64,000 bases of DNA from positions 119,489 through 183,488 of the forward strand of contig NZ_JANLNV010000007.1 in NCBI RefSeq assembly GCF_025465935.1, written 5' to 3'. Of this stretch, positions 37,562 to 45,412 are shown one piece after another. The stretch is from Pseudomonas sp. 7P_10.2_Bac1. Its GTDB lineage: Bacteria; Pseudomonadota; Gammaproteobacteria; Pseudomonadales; Pseudomonadaceae. The notes under the pieces were generated by a model that worked only from the letters and a program-made list of their open reading frames with translations, searched no databases and was not told the origin of the DNA. Position 1 is the stretch's first letter. Each line of letters opens with the position of its first letter. Made by a program: the position numbers and the translations under genes.

Positions 37562-39098
37562 GCAGCCTCCAGTGTTGTTGGGCAATACGGGCCAGGCACA
37601 AGCGCAGTTCGGCTTCCAGTGCGCGGTCTTCAATGACGGGGGCGAAATCCTTGGCCAGTTCAGCGTGCATGTCGGCCAGTGCGGTGGGTAATGGGCGGGC
37701 GTCTGCGTCGCGGCTGCGCAGCCACACACCCTGGTTGGCAGCCAGCAATGTCGCGGCGGCCACTTGCTCGGTCAGCTCCAGCACACGAATGGCGTCACGG
37801 GCGGCAATGGTGCCCATGCTCACTTTGTCCTGGTTGTGGCATTCGGTTGAGCGCGAGAAGACGCTGGCTGGCATCGTGTTTTTCAAGGCTTCGGCGGTCC
37901 AGGCGCTGGCGCCGATCTGCACCGCTTTAAAGCCGTGGTTGAGCATCGCCCGTTCGGCGCTGGCGCCCGAGAGGTTGCTCGGCAAGCCGTGGTTGTAACG
38001 CACGTCTACCAACAGCGCGAGTTGGCGATCAAGCAAGTCGGCCACGTTGGCCACCAAGGTTTTGAGGCTGTCCATGGCGAAGGCAATGTGCCCGCCATAG
38101 AAGTGCCCGCCGTGCAGCACGCGTTCTTCTTCGGCGTCGATGATCGGGTTGTCATTGGCGCTGTTGAGTTCGACTTCGATAAACCCGCGCAGCCAGCTCA
38201 GGCTGTCAGCCAGAACACCCAGCACATGGGGCGCGCAGCGCAGCGAGTAACGGTCTTGCAGGCGATGCAGAGGCGCCGTCGGGGCGTCGATGGCGAGGTC
38301 CTGGCGCAACCATGCCGCCACTTGCATCTGTCCCGGATGCGGCTTGGCAGCGAACAGGCGCTCATCGAAGTGTTCAGGGTTACCTTGCAACGCCACCACG
38401 TTGAGTGCCGTGATGCGGGTTGCCAACTTGAGCAGGTAATCGGCGCGGGCATACGCCAGGCACGCAAGGCCGGTCATTACGGCCGTACCGTTCATCAGCG
38501 CCAGTGCTTCCTTGGGCCGCAGTACCAGCGGCGTCCAGCCCAGTTCGCGGTGCACGTCAGCTGCCAGGCGGCGCTCGCCGTTGAACATGACCTCCCGCTC
38601 GCCCGACAAGGTGGCCGCCACATAAGACAGCGGTGTCAGGTCGCCACTGGCGCCCACCGAGCCCTCTTCGGGGATCAACGGCAAAATGTCGTGGGCGATA
38701 AACGCTTGCAGGCGCTCCAGCAGTTCAACGCGTACCCCGGACACCGCGTGGCACAGTGACTGCAACCGTGCGGCCAGCACGGCGCGAGTGGCCTGAGCGT
38801 CGAACACTTTACCCAGGCCGCAGCCATGGAAGGTGAAGAGGTGACGTGGCAGTGCTTCGACATGCTCGAGCGGCACCGCCACCACGCACGAGTCGCCATA
38901 GCCAGTGGTCACGCCGTAGATCACGCCTTCTTTGTCGAGCAATGAATCGAGAAAGCGCGCACCTTTGGCGATGCGTTCACGGTACTCGGCATCGTCTTGC
39001 AAACGGGTCAGCACCTGACGATTGGCCAGTGCCAGCACGTCTTCAATGCACAGTGGGGTTTGGCCGAAGGTTACTGGCTTATGCTGATGCGTCGTCAT
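37554..39098 (-). CDS. MIO-dependent aromatic amino acid ammonia-lyase
   Basis: A 514-residue member of the HAL/PAL/TAL family. The Ala150-Ser151-Gly152 triad that cyclises to the MIO electrophile is intact (GSVGASGDLTPLSY), and Tyr61 in YGVTTGYG is kept. The substrate-selecting pair is Phe90-His91 (HLFTFHGCG), unlike the Ser-His of histidine ammonia-lyase, so an aromatic substrate is plausible. In this operon it should supply a cinnamate or coumarate-type aryl acid as starter; it is not in a hut context. ATG 39098 overlaps the acyltransferase gene by 20 bases. Confidence 0.85.
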   Translation of the reverse strand: MTTHQHKPVTFGQTPLCIEDVLALANRQVLTRLQDDAEYRERIAKGARFLDSLLDKEGVIYGVTTGYGDSCVVAVPLEHVEALPRHLFTFHGCGLGKVFDAQATRAVLAARLQSLCHAVSGVRVELLERLQAFIAHDILPLIPEEGSVGASGDLTPLSYVAATLSGEREVMFNGERRLAADVHRELGWTPLVLRPKEALALMNGTAVMTGLACLAYARADYLLKLATRITALNVVALQGNPEHFDERLFAAKPHPGQMQVAAWLRQDLAIDAPTAPLHRLQDRYSLRCAPHVLGVLADSLSWLRGFIEVELNSANDNPIIDAEEERVLHGGHFYGGHIAFAMDSLKTLVANVADLLDRQLALLVDVRYNHGLPSNLSGASAERAMLNHGFKAVQIGASAWTAEALKNTMPASVFSRSTECHNQDKVSMGTIAARDAIRVLELTEQVAAATLLAANQGVWLRSRDADARPLPTALADMHAELAKDFAPVIEDRALEAELRLCLARIAQQHWRLHA

Positions 39099-40017
39099 CG
39101 GTTTTCCAGAAAGGGTAAAAGTTAAACCACTGTTGCGGCGCCTCAAGGCAGTAATGGCCAAGCCGTTCGGCATAGCGCCCCGCCCACTCGGCGATCACCT
39201 GTTCGCGGTCGCTGCGCCGCCATTCGATGGCCTCGGCGAAGGGTTCGATAACCACTCGATAGCGGCCTTGGTGTTTCAGGCAAAACAATAAATTGACCGG
39301 GCACTTAAGCAACCCGGCCAGCAACCACGGGCCTTGCGGGAAGGGTGCCGATAGGCCGAGAAATTTGACCTGCGCGGTGCGTGCGCCATGCAGCGGCACG
39401 CGGTCACCGGCAATGGCCAGCCACTCGCCGTTTTCCAGGCGTTGGCTCAATTGCAGCATGACGCCAGGGTTAAGCTCGCTGACTTGAATCAGCCGCACAT
39501 GCGTGGCTCCGGCTTCGCCCAGCAAACGGTTGAACTGCTCGGCATGGCGGGTGTGTACCAGCACGTTCAGGGTTATTTTTTCGCCCAGTTCGGCGAGGGC
39601 ACGGCACACCTCTAGGTTGCCCAAATGTGCACCCACCAGCATTTGCCCACGCTTATTGCGCATTTGCTCACGCAGCCGGGCAGGGTCGATGATCTCGATG
39701 TCTTGCGTCTTGAGGCGGCCGTTCCATACGTCGAGCTTGTCGAGCAGCGAATCGGCAAACGCAATGAACTGGCCGAACACCCGCCACGGCGTGGGGCGCA
39801 AAGCGGGCTGCCCACTCCAGTCGGCCAAGTGTTGCTGGTAGTGCCAGATGCTGCGTCGGGCTTTACGGCCGAAGACAAAAAAGTACAGCACGATGCCGTA
39901 TAAAACGGGAGCCAGCAGGCGGCGACCGAGCACTTTGACCCCAAAGGCCGTGAGCTTCATCAGCCAAAAATTGCCTCGCTCTTTATGCTCGGCCCAATGC
40001 TGTGGTGTATCGCTCAT
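39079..40017 (-). CDS. LpxL/HtrB-like acyltransferase of the APE cluster
   Basis: A 312-residue lysophospholipid acyltransferase-type protein related to LpxL/HtrB. A membrane-anchoring helix lies near residues 35-50 (LLAPVLYGIVLYFFVF), and the catalytic HX4E motif is VGAHLGNLEVCRA. It would transfer an acyl (possibly the polyene) chain to a lipid or glycolipid anchor at the inner membrane. ATGA overlap with the glycosyltransferase stop. Confidence 0.83.
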   Translation of the reverse strand: MSDTPQHWAEHKERGNFWLMKLTAFGVKVLGRRLLAPVLYGIVLYFFVFGRKARRSIWHYQQHLADWSGQPALRPTPWRVFGQFIAFADSLLDKLDVWNGRLKTQDIEIIDPARLREQMRNKRGQMLVGAHLGNLEVCRALAELGEKITLNVLVHTRHAEQFNRLLGEAGATHVRLIQVSELNPGVMLQLSQRLENGEWLAIAGDRVPLHGARTAQVKFLGLSAPFPQGPWLLAGLLKCPVNLLFCLKHQGRYRVVIEPFAEAIEWRRSDREQVIAEWAGRYAERLGHYCLEAPQQWFNFYPFWKTDDDASA

Positions 40018-40748
40018 GCCTGCCAGCGCCTCCAGAGAATGCTCGGTAAACGCACCAACATGCCGAAGAATAGCTTGGTGTGCATGGCCGAAATCAGGGC
40101 GTTGTCATGGAACAGGCGAAAGTGCGACAGACCGTCTTGCGGGTAATGCACCTTGGTCGCCAGCCACTGCATTGGCTGGTTGCGCCACGCCAGGCGCACG
40201 AGTATTTCAGGGTCGAAGTCCATACGTTTGCCCACCTTGACCGAGTCGATCAACGCCACTGTCGGTGCTAGCGGGTACACCCTGAAGCCGCACATCGAAT
40301 CGGGAATGCGCAATGACAGGCTGTTGATCCACACCCAGATATGGGTCAGGTAGCGTGCATACAGGCGGCCTTTGGGCACGCTGGAATCGTATTGCGGGTA
40401 ACCGCAGATCAGTGCCTCTGGGCTGTGTTGTGATGCTTGGATAAAGGTCGTTACATCACTCAGGTCGTGCTGGCCGTCGGCATCGACTTGTAACGCATGG
40501 GTAAAGCCCAGGCGTGAGGCTTCACGCAAACCGGCCATGACGGCGCCGCCTTTGCCTTGGTTGACGGTCAGCCGCACCAAGTAGATGCGTTCGTGCTGGG
40601 CCAGTTCGTTGAGTACGGCGCTGCACGCGGGGCTGCTGGCGTCGTCGACCAATACACAGGGCAAAACTGCGGCCTGCAACGCCTCGACCACGGCGGGCAC
40701 GGCAGTTTCATGGTTATACACCGGGATCACGGCGCAAGGGTTATGCAT
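40014..40748 (-). CDS. Family 2 glycosyltransferase of the APE cluster
   Basis: A 244-residue GT-A fold enzyme. It begins MHNPCAVIPVYNHETAVPAVVEAL; the DXD-like HALQVDADGQHDLSDV is near residue 90 and resembles dolichol-phosphate mannosyltransferase-type GT2. It probably builds the sugar part of the anchor to which the polyene is joined. The start was moved to ATG 40748, because the longer open frame runs into a REP element. Confidence 0.85.
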   Translation of the reverse strand: MHNPCAVIPVYNHETAVPAVVEALQAAVLPCVLVDDASSPACSAVLNELAQHERIYLVRLTVNQGKGGAVMAGLREASRLGFTHALQVDADGQHDLSDVTTFIQASQHSPEALICGYPQYDSSVPKGRLYARYLTHIWVWINSLSLRIPDSMCGFRVYPLAPTVALIDSVKVGKRMDFDPEILVRLAWRNQPMQWLATKVHYPQDGLSHFRLFHDNALISAMHTKLFFGMLVRLPSILWRRWQA

Positions 40749-40761
40749 GACGGTCGGCCTT

Positions 40762-40848
40762 TGTGGCAGCGGGCTTGCTCGCGATACAGGCGCTGCGGAT
40801 TTTCTGAAGCGGCGCGTTGATGCAATCGCGAGCAAGCCCGCTCCCACA
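40762..40848. repeat. REP palindrome of a second class inside the APE operon
   Basis: TGTGGCAGCGGGCTTGCTCGCGAT and ATCGCGAGCAAGCCCGCTCCCACA form a long inverted pair around a 39-base loop with its own small pairings. It fills the only real gap (116 bases) in an otherwise overlapping operon, between the AMP-ligase and glycosyltransferase genes. Confidence 0.9.
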
Positions 40849-40864
40849 GCATTCACAGATCAAA

Positions 40865-42535
40865 TTATGCACAGGCGGCCTCCAGCACGACACGGCCACT
40901 GGAGCAGGCGGCATTGGCATTGCGGTAGGCAAAATGCAATTTGTTGCGTTCGCGATCAAAGCGCAGGGTCAACTCGATTTCATCGCCGGGGCGTATCAGT
41001 TGCTGGAACTTAAGCACTTCCATTCCGGCAAAGCGGGGCGGCAGGTCGAGCAGTTGCTGGGCTAAATTGATGGCCCACTCCACTTGCACCACCCCGGGCA
41101 GCACCGGGGTTTGGGGGAAGTGCCCGCTGAAGTACGTAAGGTCAGGCGGGACCGACAGGTTAAGTCTCCAGCCGTCATCATCGGAGTGTTGGTTGAGCAC
41201 TTCAGGCATTGATGGTCGTACAGCCAGCAGCAACGCATCAACCTGCGCTTGCGGCAGTTTGCCCTGGCTGGTAAGCGGCATTTGCCGCAGCAACCGCCAG
41301 CGACGCGGTAACGCCAGGGCTTCGCAATAGGGGACAAGGTATTGGCGCAGGGCCTGGGTCAGGGCCCGACGGCCATGTTCCCGCATGGCAAACAACCCGC
41401 TGTCGGTGAGTACCAGCAAGGCACCCAGTGAGGCGCGGTTTTCATTGATCACGCCCAAGCGTGCTTCCGCGATCCATGGGTGTGTGCTCAAGGCCTGCTC
41501 CAGCAGGGGTAGCGAGATGCGCTTTTCTTCGATTTTAACGATGCGGTCCAGGCGTCCCAGCAGTTCGAAGCGCCCGTCGGCTTCAATGCGTGCTGCATCG
41601 GCCGTTTGTTCGACATGGCCTGCGATCAGGTACGGTGAGGCGATGCGCAGTGCGCCGTCTTCACTTTGACTCAGGTGAACTCCGGCAAATGGCTGCCATA
41701 AGGTGGTGCCTTGCCGCCATGCAATGCCGCCGGTTTCAGAGCTGCCGAAAATCTCGGTCGGCCATTGGCCCAGGCGCTGATTCAGCGCGTGAGCCGCCTC
41801 GGCAGGTAATGCGCCGCCCGAAGAGAACACCCGGCGCACCTGACTCAAGGCTTGCCAGTCGAGGTTTTCGGTCATGCGCTTGAGTAGGGCGGGGCTGGCT
41901 ACCCAGGCAAATGTTGCGTGTTCGCGGCTGGCGCGCTGCATGTCTTCGGGGAAGGCCAGTTGCTCGCGAGTAAAGACCCGGCCCGCACACAGCGGCCACA
42001 GCACGCGGAATAGCAGCCCATAAATATGCTGCGCGGCAACGCTGGCGATGATGCACGCGTCGCCCAGTTCATGTCCCCACAGTTGTTCGAGGGTCTCTAC
42101 CTCATTGGCCATTTGCCGCACGCTTTTGTCGATGCGCTTGGGCTCGCCGCTGGAGCCTGAAGTGCACAGGCTCAGTTGGCACGCGTCCAGGTCCAGCTCG
42201 TCAGGGACCAATGGGGCGCCATACAAGGCGTGCAGCTCGAGGCTACCGGTCAGCCATACATCGACGTAGGTGTCCCAGCGTTCACGGGTGTGGGCTTGCA
42301 GGTCTGCGGGCAATAACACACTGACCCCGGCGCGCCAGGCGCCTAGCAGCGCAATGGCCAGTTCACCTGCATCGTCCAGATGCACGGCCATGCGTTGTAT
42401 ACCGCGTTGCTGCAACCCGCCCGCCAGGCTCAGGGCCTGCGCGCAGAGGGCGTGATGAGTGAGCGTTGGCTCAACGCTGACGATGCGATGTGCATCACCC
42501 TCGAGCAATAGTTGCTCAAGCTTTATCCACTTCAT
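40865..42535 (-). CDS. AMP-dependent aryl-acid ligase fused to a hotdog dehydratase (ApeH-ApeI-like)
   Basis: A 556-residue fusion. Residues 1 to about 440 form an ANL-family adenylating domain (A3 loop LCTSGSSGEPKRID, A5 FGSSETGG, A8 hinge GRLDRIVKIEEKRI, A10 Lys in LTSQGKLPQ), which would activate the aryl acid starter and load it on ACP. From about 455 the chain is a FabZ-like hotdog domain with YFSGHFPQTPVLPGVVQVEWA, containing the catalytic His and Glu. ApeH and ApeI are described as separate proteins in studied clusters. ATG 42535 overlaps the membrane-protein stop (ATGA); the longer frame begins inside that gene. Confidence 0.87.
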   Translation of the reverse strand: MKWIKLEQLLLEGDAHRIVSVEPTLTHHALCAQALSLAGGLQQRGIQRMAVHLDDAGELAIALLGAWRAGVSVLLPADLQAHTRERWDTYVDVWLTGSLELHALYGAPLVPDELDLDACQLSLCTSGSSGEPKRIDKSVRQMANEVETLEQLWGHELGDACIIASVAAQHIYGLLFRVLWPLCAGRVFTREQLAFPEDMQRASREHATFAWVASPALLKRMTENLDWQALSQVRRVFSSGGALPAEAAHALNQRLGQWPTEIFGSSETGGIAWRQGTTLWQPFAGVHLSQSEDGALRIASPYLIAGHVEQTADAARIEADGRFELLGRLDRIVKIEEKRISLPLLEQALSTHPWIAEARLGVINENRASLGALLVLTDSGLFAMREHGRRALTQALRQYLVPYCEALALPRRWRLLRQMPLTSQGKLPQAQVDALLLAVRPSMPEVLNQHSDDDGWRLNLSVPPDLTYFSGHFPQTPVLPGVVQVEWAINLAQQLLDLPPRFAGMEVLKFQQLIRPGDEIELTLRFDRERNKLHFAYRNANAACSSGRVVLEAACA

Positions 42536-43077
42536 GCCTGGTCTCTTACCTTTTGTCGTATCAGCCATTCAATGGCAAACAACAGCCCCATTAATCCGTA
42601 AGCGATCAGACCGTTGTATAGCGTCCACCAGCTCAGTGGCGCCCACAGTGTCAGGCTGGCCGCGACCAGACCGTTGAACATAAAAAACAGGCACCAGACC
42701 TTGGTTACCTGGCGGGTGTAATGAATTGCGCTATCGGGGAGTACCGGTTCACGCAATCGAGCTAGACGCTCTACCATCGGCGGGCCGAACCTCAGGCTCA
42801 CGCCAAACAGACTGAGCATCAGTGTGCTGATCAGTACCGGGTACCAGCGCAATAGAGCCGGGCTGTTAAAAAGTGCCAGCAACGCACAAAACACCAGCGC
42901 GACCACGGCGATGCACAGGCTGCCAGGGCGTCGTTCGCCGGTCAGGACTCGCGCGAGCCACAGCCCGCCGAGCAGTAACGCGAACTGCCACGGAGCAAAG
43001 TGGGCCATACCGAAATGCACCGCGAAGGGGTACAGCAGGCCTGCCAGCAGCAGGCCCAGGCCGATCAATCGGCTCAT
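42532..43077 (-). CDS. Polytopic membrane protein of the APE cluster (ApeG-like)
   Basis: A 181-residue integral membrane protein with about five or six hydrophobic segments (LIGLGLLLAGLLYPFAVHFG; SLCIAVVALVFCALLALF; LISTLMLSLFGVSL; VWCLFFMFNGLVAASLTLWA; LIAYGLMGLLFAIEWLI). The family (COG4648-type) is found almost only in APE-like clusters between the ACP genes and the ligase. Function unknown. ATGA overlaps on both sides. Confidence 0.75.
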   Translation of the reverse strand: MSRLIGLGLLLAGLLYPFAVHFGMAHFAPWQFALLLGGLWLARVLTGERRPGSLCIAVVALVFCALLALFNSPALLRWYPVLISTLMLSLFGVSLRFGPPMVERLARLREPVLPDSAIHYTRQVTKVWCLFFMFNGLVAASLTLWAPLSWWTLYNGLIAYGLMGLLFAIEWLIRQKVRDQA

Positions 43078-43328
43078 GCGTGCGGTTGCACCATGTGGTA
43101 GACCGCATCAACCACATCATTGACGGTGCGCACCGACTTGAAGGCTTCGGCGGCAATCTTTTTGCCGGTCTTGCGCTTGATATGATCGATCAGGTCGACA
43201 GCGTCGATGCTGTCGATTTCCAAGTCCTGATACAAATTGGCCTCCAGCGTGACGCGTTCGGGTTCCAGTTCAAAGAGTTCGACCAGAGCGTCGCGCAGGA
43301 TGTTGAAAATGTCTTCACGGGTTTGCAT
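43074..43328 (-). CDS. Acyl carrier protein, second (ApeF-like)
   Basis: An 84-residue acidic carrier protein. The phosphopantetheine Ser lies in LYQDLEIDSIDAVDLIDH (DSID motif, about residue 40). It differs from the first ACP in sequence, as in other APE clusters, where two ACPs are used and may carry starter or growing chain. It starts nine bases after the first ACP gene. Confidence 0.92.
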   Translation of the reverse strand: MQTREDIFNILRDALVELFELEPERVTLEANLYQDLEIDSIDAVDLIDHIKRKTGKKIAAEAFKSVRTVNDVVDAVYHMVQPHA

Positions 43329-43337
43329 GGTTCGGTC

Positions 43338-43598
43338 TCAGGCAGCCTGTTTGGCTGTGACAAAAGCCGCAAGGCTGGTCACGTTGGAGAAGTGATCACG
43401 GGTGTCTTTTGCGTCGGCATCTATTTTGATGCCATAGGTTTTTTGGATCGCCAGGCCTAGCTCCAGGGCGTCGACCGAGTCCAGCCCCAAGCCTTCGCCA
43501 AACAGGGTTTGCTCATCCCCAATGTCGCTGATGCTGATGTCTTCAAGGCCCAGGGCATCGATGATCAGTTGTTTGATGTCACTGCGTAGATCGCTCAT
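43338..43598 (-). CDS. Acyl carrier protein, first (ApeE-like)
   Basis: An 86-residue carrier protein (MSDLRSDIKQLIIDALGLEDISISDI) with phosphopantetheine Ser in GEGLGLDSVDALELGLAI. ATG 43598 lies inside the 3' end of the acyltransferase gene (20-base overlap); the longer frame upstream is a shadow of that gene. Confidence 0.92.
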   Translation of the reverse strand: MSDLRSDIKQLIIDALGLEDISISDIGDEQTLFGEGLGLDSVDALELGLAIQKTYGIKIDADAKDTRDHFSNVTSLAAFVTAKQAA

Positions 43599-44361
43599 CT
43601 GTTGCGAGCTCCTTAATAAAGTAGTCATGCACGAAGTCGTTAAGCAGGCGCGATGCCTTGGGCGGCGGGCCTGCAGCTGCAAAGCTGCTTGGATCTATAT
43701 CGGGCCCGACACAAAAACTGAAGTGAACGCGGCGTTTGGGTATGCGGTACCAAGGTTCGGCTTTGGTCAGCGTGGTGGGGCTGACTTTTATCACCACCGG
43801 GGTCAGGACTTTGGCACCGCGCAAAGCGATGGCGGATGCCCCCCGATGTAAGGTCGGCATCTGGCCGGGCGAGGTGCGAGTGCCCTCCGGGAAAATAATC
43901 AACGTCTGGCCTTGTTGCAGGGCCTCTGCAGCCCTGTCGAGCATGTCGATGCTACCGTCATTGCTGATGTATTGCGTGGCGCGCACCGGGCTGCGGGTGA
44001 ACGGGTTTTGCCAAAGGCTTTGCTTGACCACGCAATTGGCGTTACGCACCAGTCCGATCAGAAACACCACATCAATCAGTGATGGATGGTTGGCAATGAT
44101 CATTTGGCCGGGACGTCCGAGGCGCTCGGCACCTTGCACGTCATAGGTCAGTACGCCCATGCGGGCCATGAACCGGATAAACAACCAGAACAGTTGGCTG
44201 ACGGTGTAACGCGCCCGCTCGCGCTGACGCAGGGCATCGCCCGACAAGCAACTGAGCAGCGGGAAGATGATTAGTCGCAGGCACAGGCACCCTAATCCAA
44301 AGAGAACGAAGCTCATGGCCGTGGCCATTAGGCGCCAGTAGTAAGCATTACCAAGCTTCAC
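43579..44361 (-). CDS. PlsC-like lysophospholipid acyltransferase (ApeD-like)
   Basis: A 260-residue acyltransferase with an N-terminal membrane helix pair and the catalytic HX4D motif NHPSLIDVVF (about 93-102), followed by the substrate motif FPEGTRTSPGQ. It acylates a glycerol- or lipid-type acceptor at the inner membrane; with the LpxL-like enzyme it gives the cluster two acyltransferases. GTG 44361 overlaps the upstream stop (GTGA). Confidence 0.87.
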   Translation of the reverse strand: MKLGNAYYWRLMATAMSFVLFGLGCLCLRLIIFPLLSCLSGDALRQRERARYTVSQLFWLFIRFMARMGVLTYDVQGAERLGRPGQMIIANHPSLIDVVFLIGLVRNANCVVKQSLWQNPFTRSPVRATQYISNDGSIDMLDRAAEALQQGQTLIIFPEGTRTSPGQMPTLHRGASAIALRGAKVLTPVVIKVSPTTLTKAEPWYRIPKRRVHFSFCVGPDIDPSSFAAAGPPPKASRLLNDFVHDYFIKELATDERSTQ

Positions 44362-45077
44362 GACTTACGTTGCCACTGCCAGAGCCGGTTTTCCCAGGCG
44401 TGCTGAAACGACGTCTGGCCACTGAACAGGTGCTGTAACAATTGCAGTGCATGAGGCCACCGGGTTTGGGCGACGCCAGCAGGTCGTGTGGACAACGACA
44501 GGTGCCACTGCTCACCGCGAGTCAGCAGCAGGCCCGCGGCATAGGCAAAGGGCACGTCGTCAATCCAGGGCCGGTAAGCCTCGGGCGGTTCTTCTTCAGA
44601 GATCACCAGCAGCACGGCTGGCGCGCCATCATTGAGTAACGCACAAGCTTCGATCAGGCCATGCTCCAGGCCATCCCCGGCGGCAGCAAGGGCAGTCATT
44701 TCACTGGTTTCGCCGCGCATGATAGACCACAACCCAATGACGGCGTTGTGCACCGAGAGGCTGAATTGGGTGGGTGACAAGGGCTGCTGGGCTGCGAGTT
44801 CGCTCAGCATGTCGAAGGTGCGCGGAGTTTCGCCATGACGGGAAACAAACACCAGTGGCAGGGCTTCATGACTTTCTGCCAGTGGCCAGCCGACACTGAA
44901 TGCCATACGCGCCAAGCGACTGAGACGGCGGCGTTGCATCGCCGGTAAAAACGATACGTCTGGGTTGGCATCGCTGGCGGCGATTGCGTGGGGGTGCTGG
45001 CTCCAGGCCTGCCAATCGGCCACGCTGTCGAGGCCCGGTGCCCAGGCTCGCCAAGCGGCAATATTGAAGTTAATCAC
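44358..45077 (-). CDS. Ketosynthase chain-length factor (ApeC-like)
   Basis: A 239-residue truncated ketosynthase-like protein (beta-ketoacyl synthase-like N-terminal domain family). Recognisable pieces are MQRRRLSRLARMAFSVGWPL, LVFVSRHGETPRTFDML and SPTQFSLSVHNAVIGLWSI, where the position of the catalytic Cys is occupied by Val-His-Asn-Ala. It cannot condense and should act with the ApeO-like ketosynthase to set chain length. First gene of the operon; GTG start at 45077 with a weak upstream GGGATG. Confidence 0.83.
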   Translation of the reverse strand: MINFNIAAWRAWAPGLDSVADWQAWSQHPHAIAASDANPDVSFLPAMQRRRLSRLARMAFSVGWPLAESHEALPLVFVSRHGETPRTFDMLSELAAQQPLSPTQFSLSVHNAVIGLWSIMRGETSEMTALAAAGDGLEHGLIEACALLNDGAPAVLLVISEEEPPEAYRPWIDDVPFAYAAGLLLTRGEQWHLSLSTRPAGVAQTRWPHALQLLQHLFSGQTSFQHAWENRLWQWQRKS

Positions 45078-45412
45078 TGGAGGTTCATCCCGCCCTTGCA
45101 GGCTTCCTTGATGCGAAATTAGGCAGCGGTCAATGCGGCACTATTAATTACGAGGCAGCATTATCCCGGTGCTATTGGCTCGTAGCAATTATCGCTTACA
45201 TTTTTGTAGCAGTTTTTTTGGTTTATCGGACGAAATCGCTATCTTTTAGTAATCGTTAAACTATGGGTGCCTGTATCACATTGATAAAGAGATTCGTTCC
45301 GGCGTTTATAAGGATAAATCTGCCTTGCTCGTAGCTCTTTTCGCCGCAAGGTAGCGAAGTTATCTACAGGGCATCTACACTCGAGCACTTATTGATACAC
45401 GGAGGTTTTGAA
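45078..45412. promoter_or_regulatory. AT-rich divergent promoter region of APE operon and parA-like gene
   Basis: The 335 bases between the two divergent starts hold no gene. They are clearly richer in A and T than the flanking genes (for example TTACATTTTTGTAGCAGTTTTTTTGGTTTATC near 45197-45228). The APE promoter must lie here because no other gap precedes the operon. No specific operator was recognised; GGAGG at 45401-45405 is the parA Shine-Dalgarno. Confidence 0.5.

Noticed and set aside
37554..39098. Histidine ammonia-lyase HutH of histidine degradation
   Set aside because: No hutU, hutI, hutG or hutC neighbours; it overlaps polyene genes and lacks the Ser-His selectivity pair.
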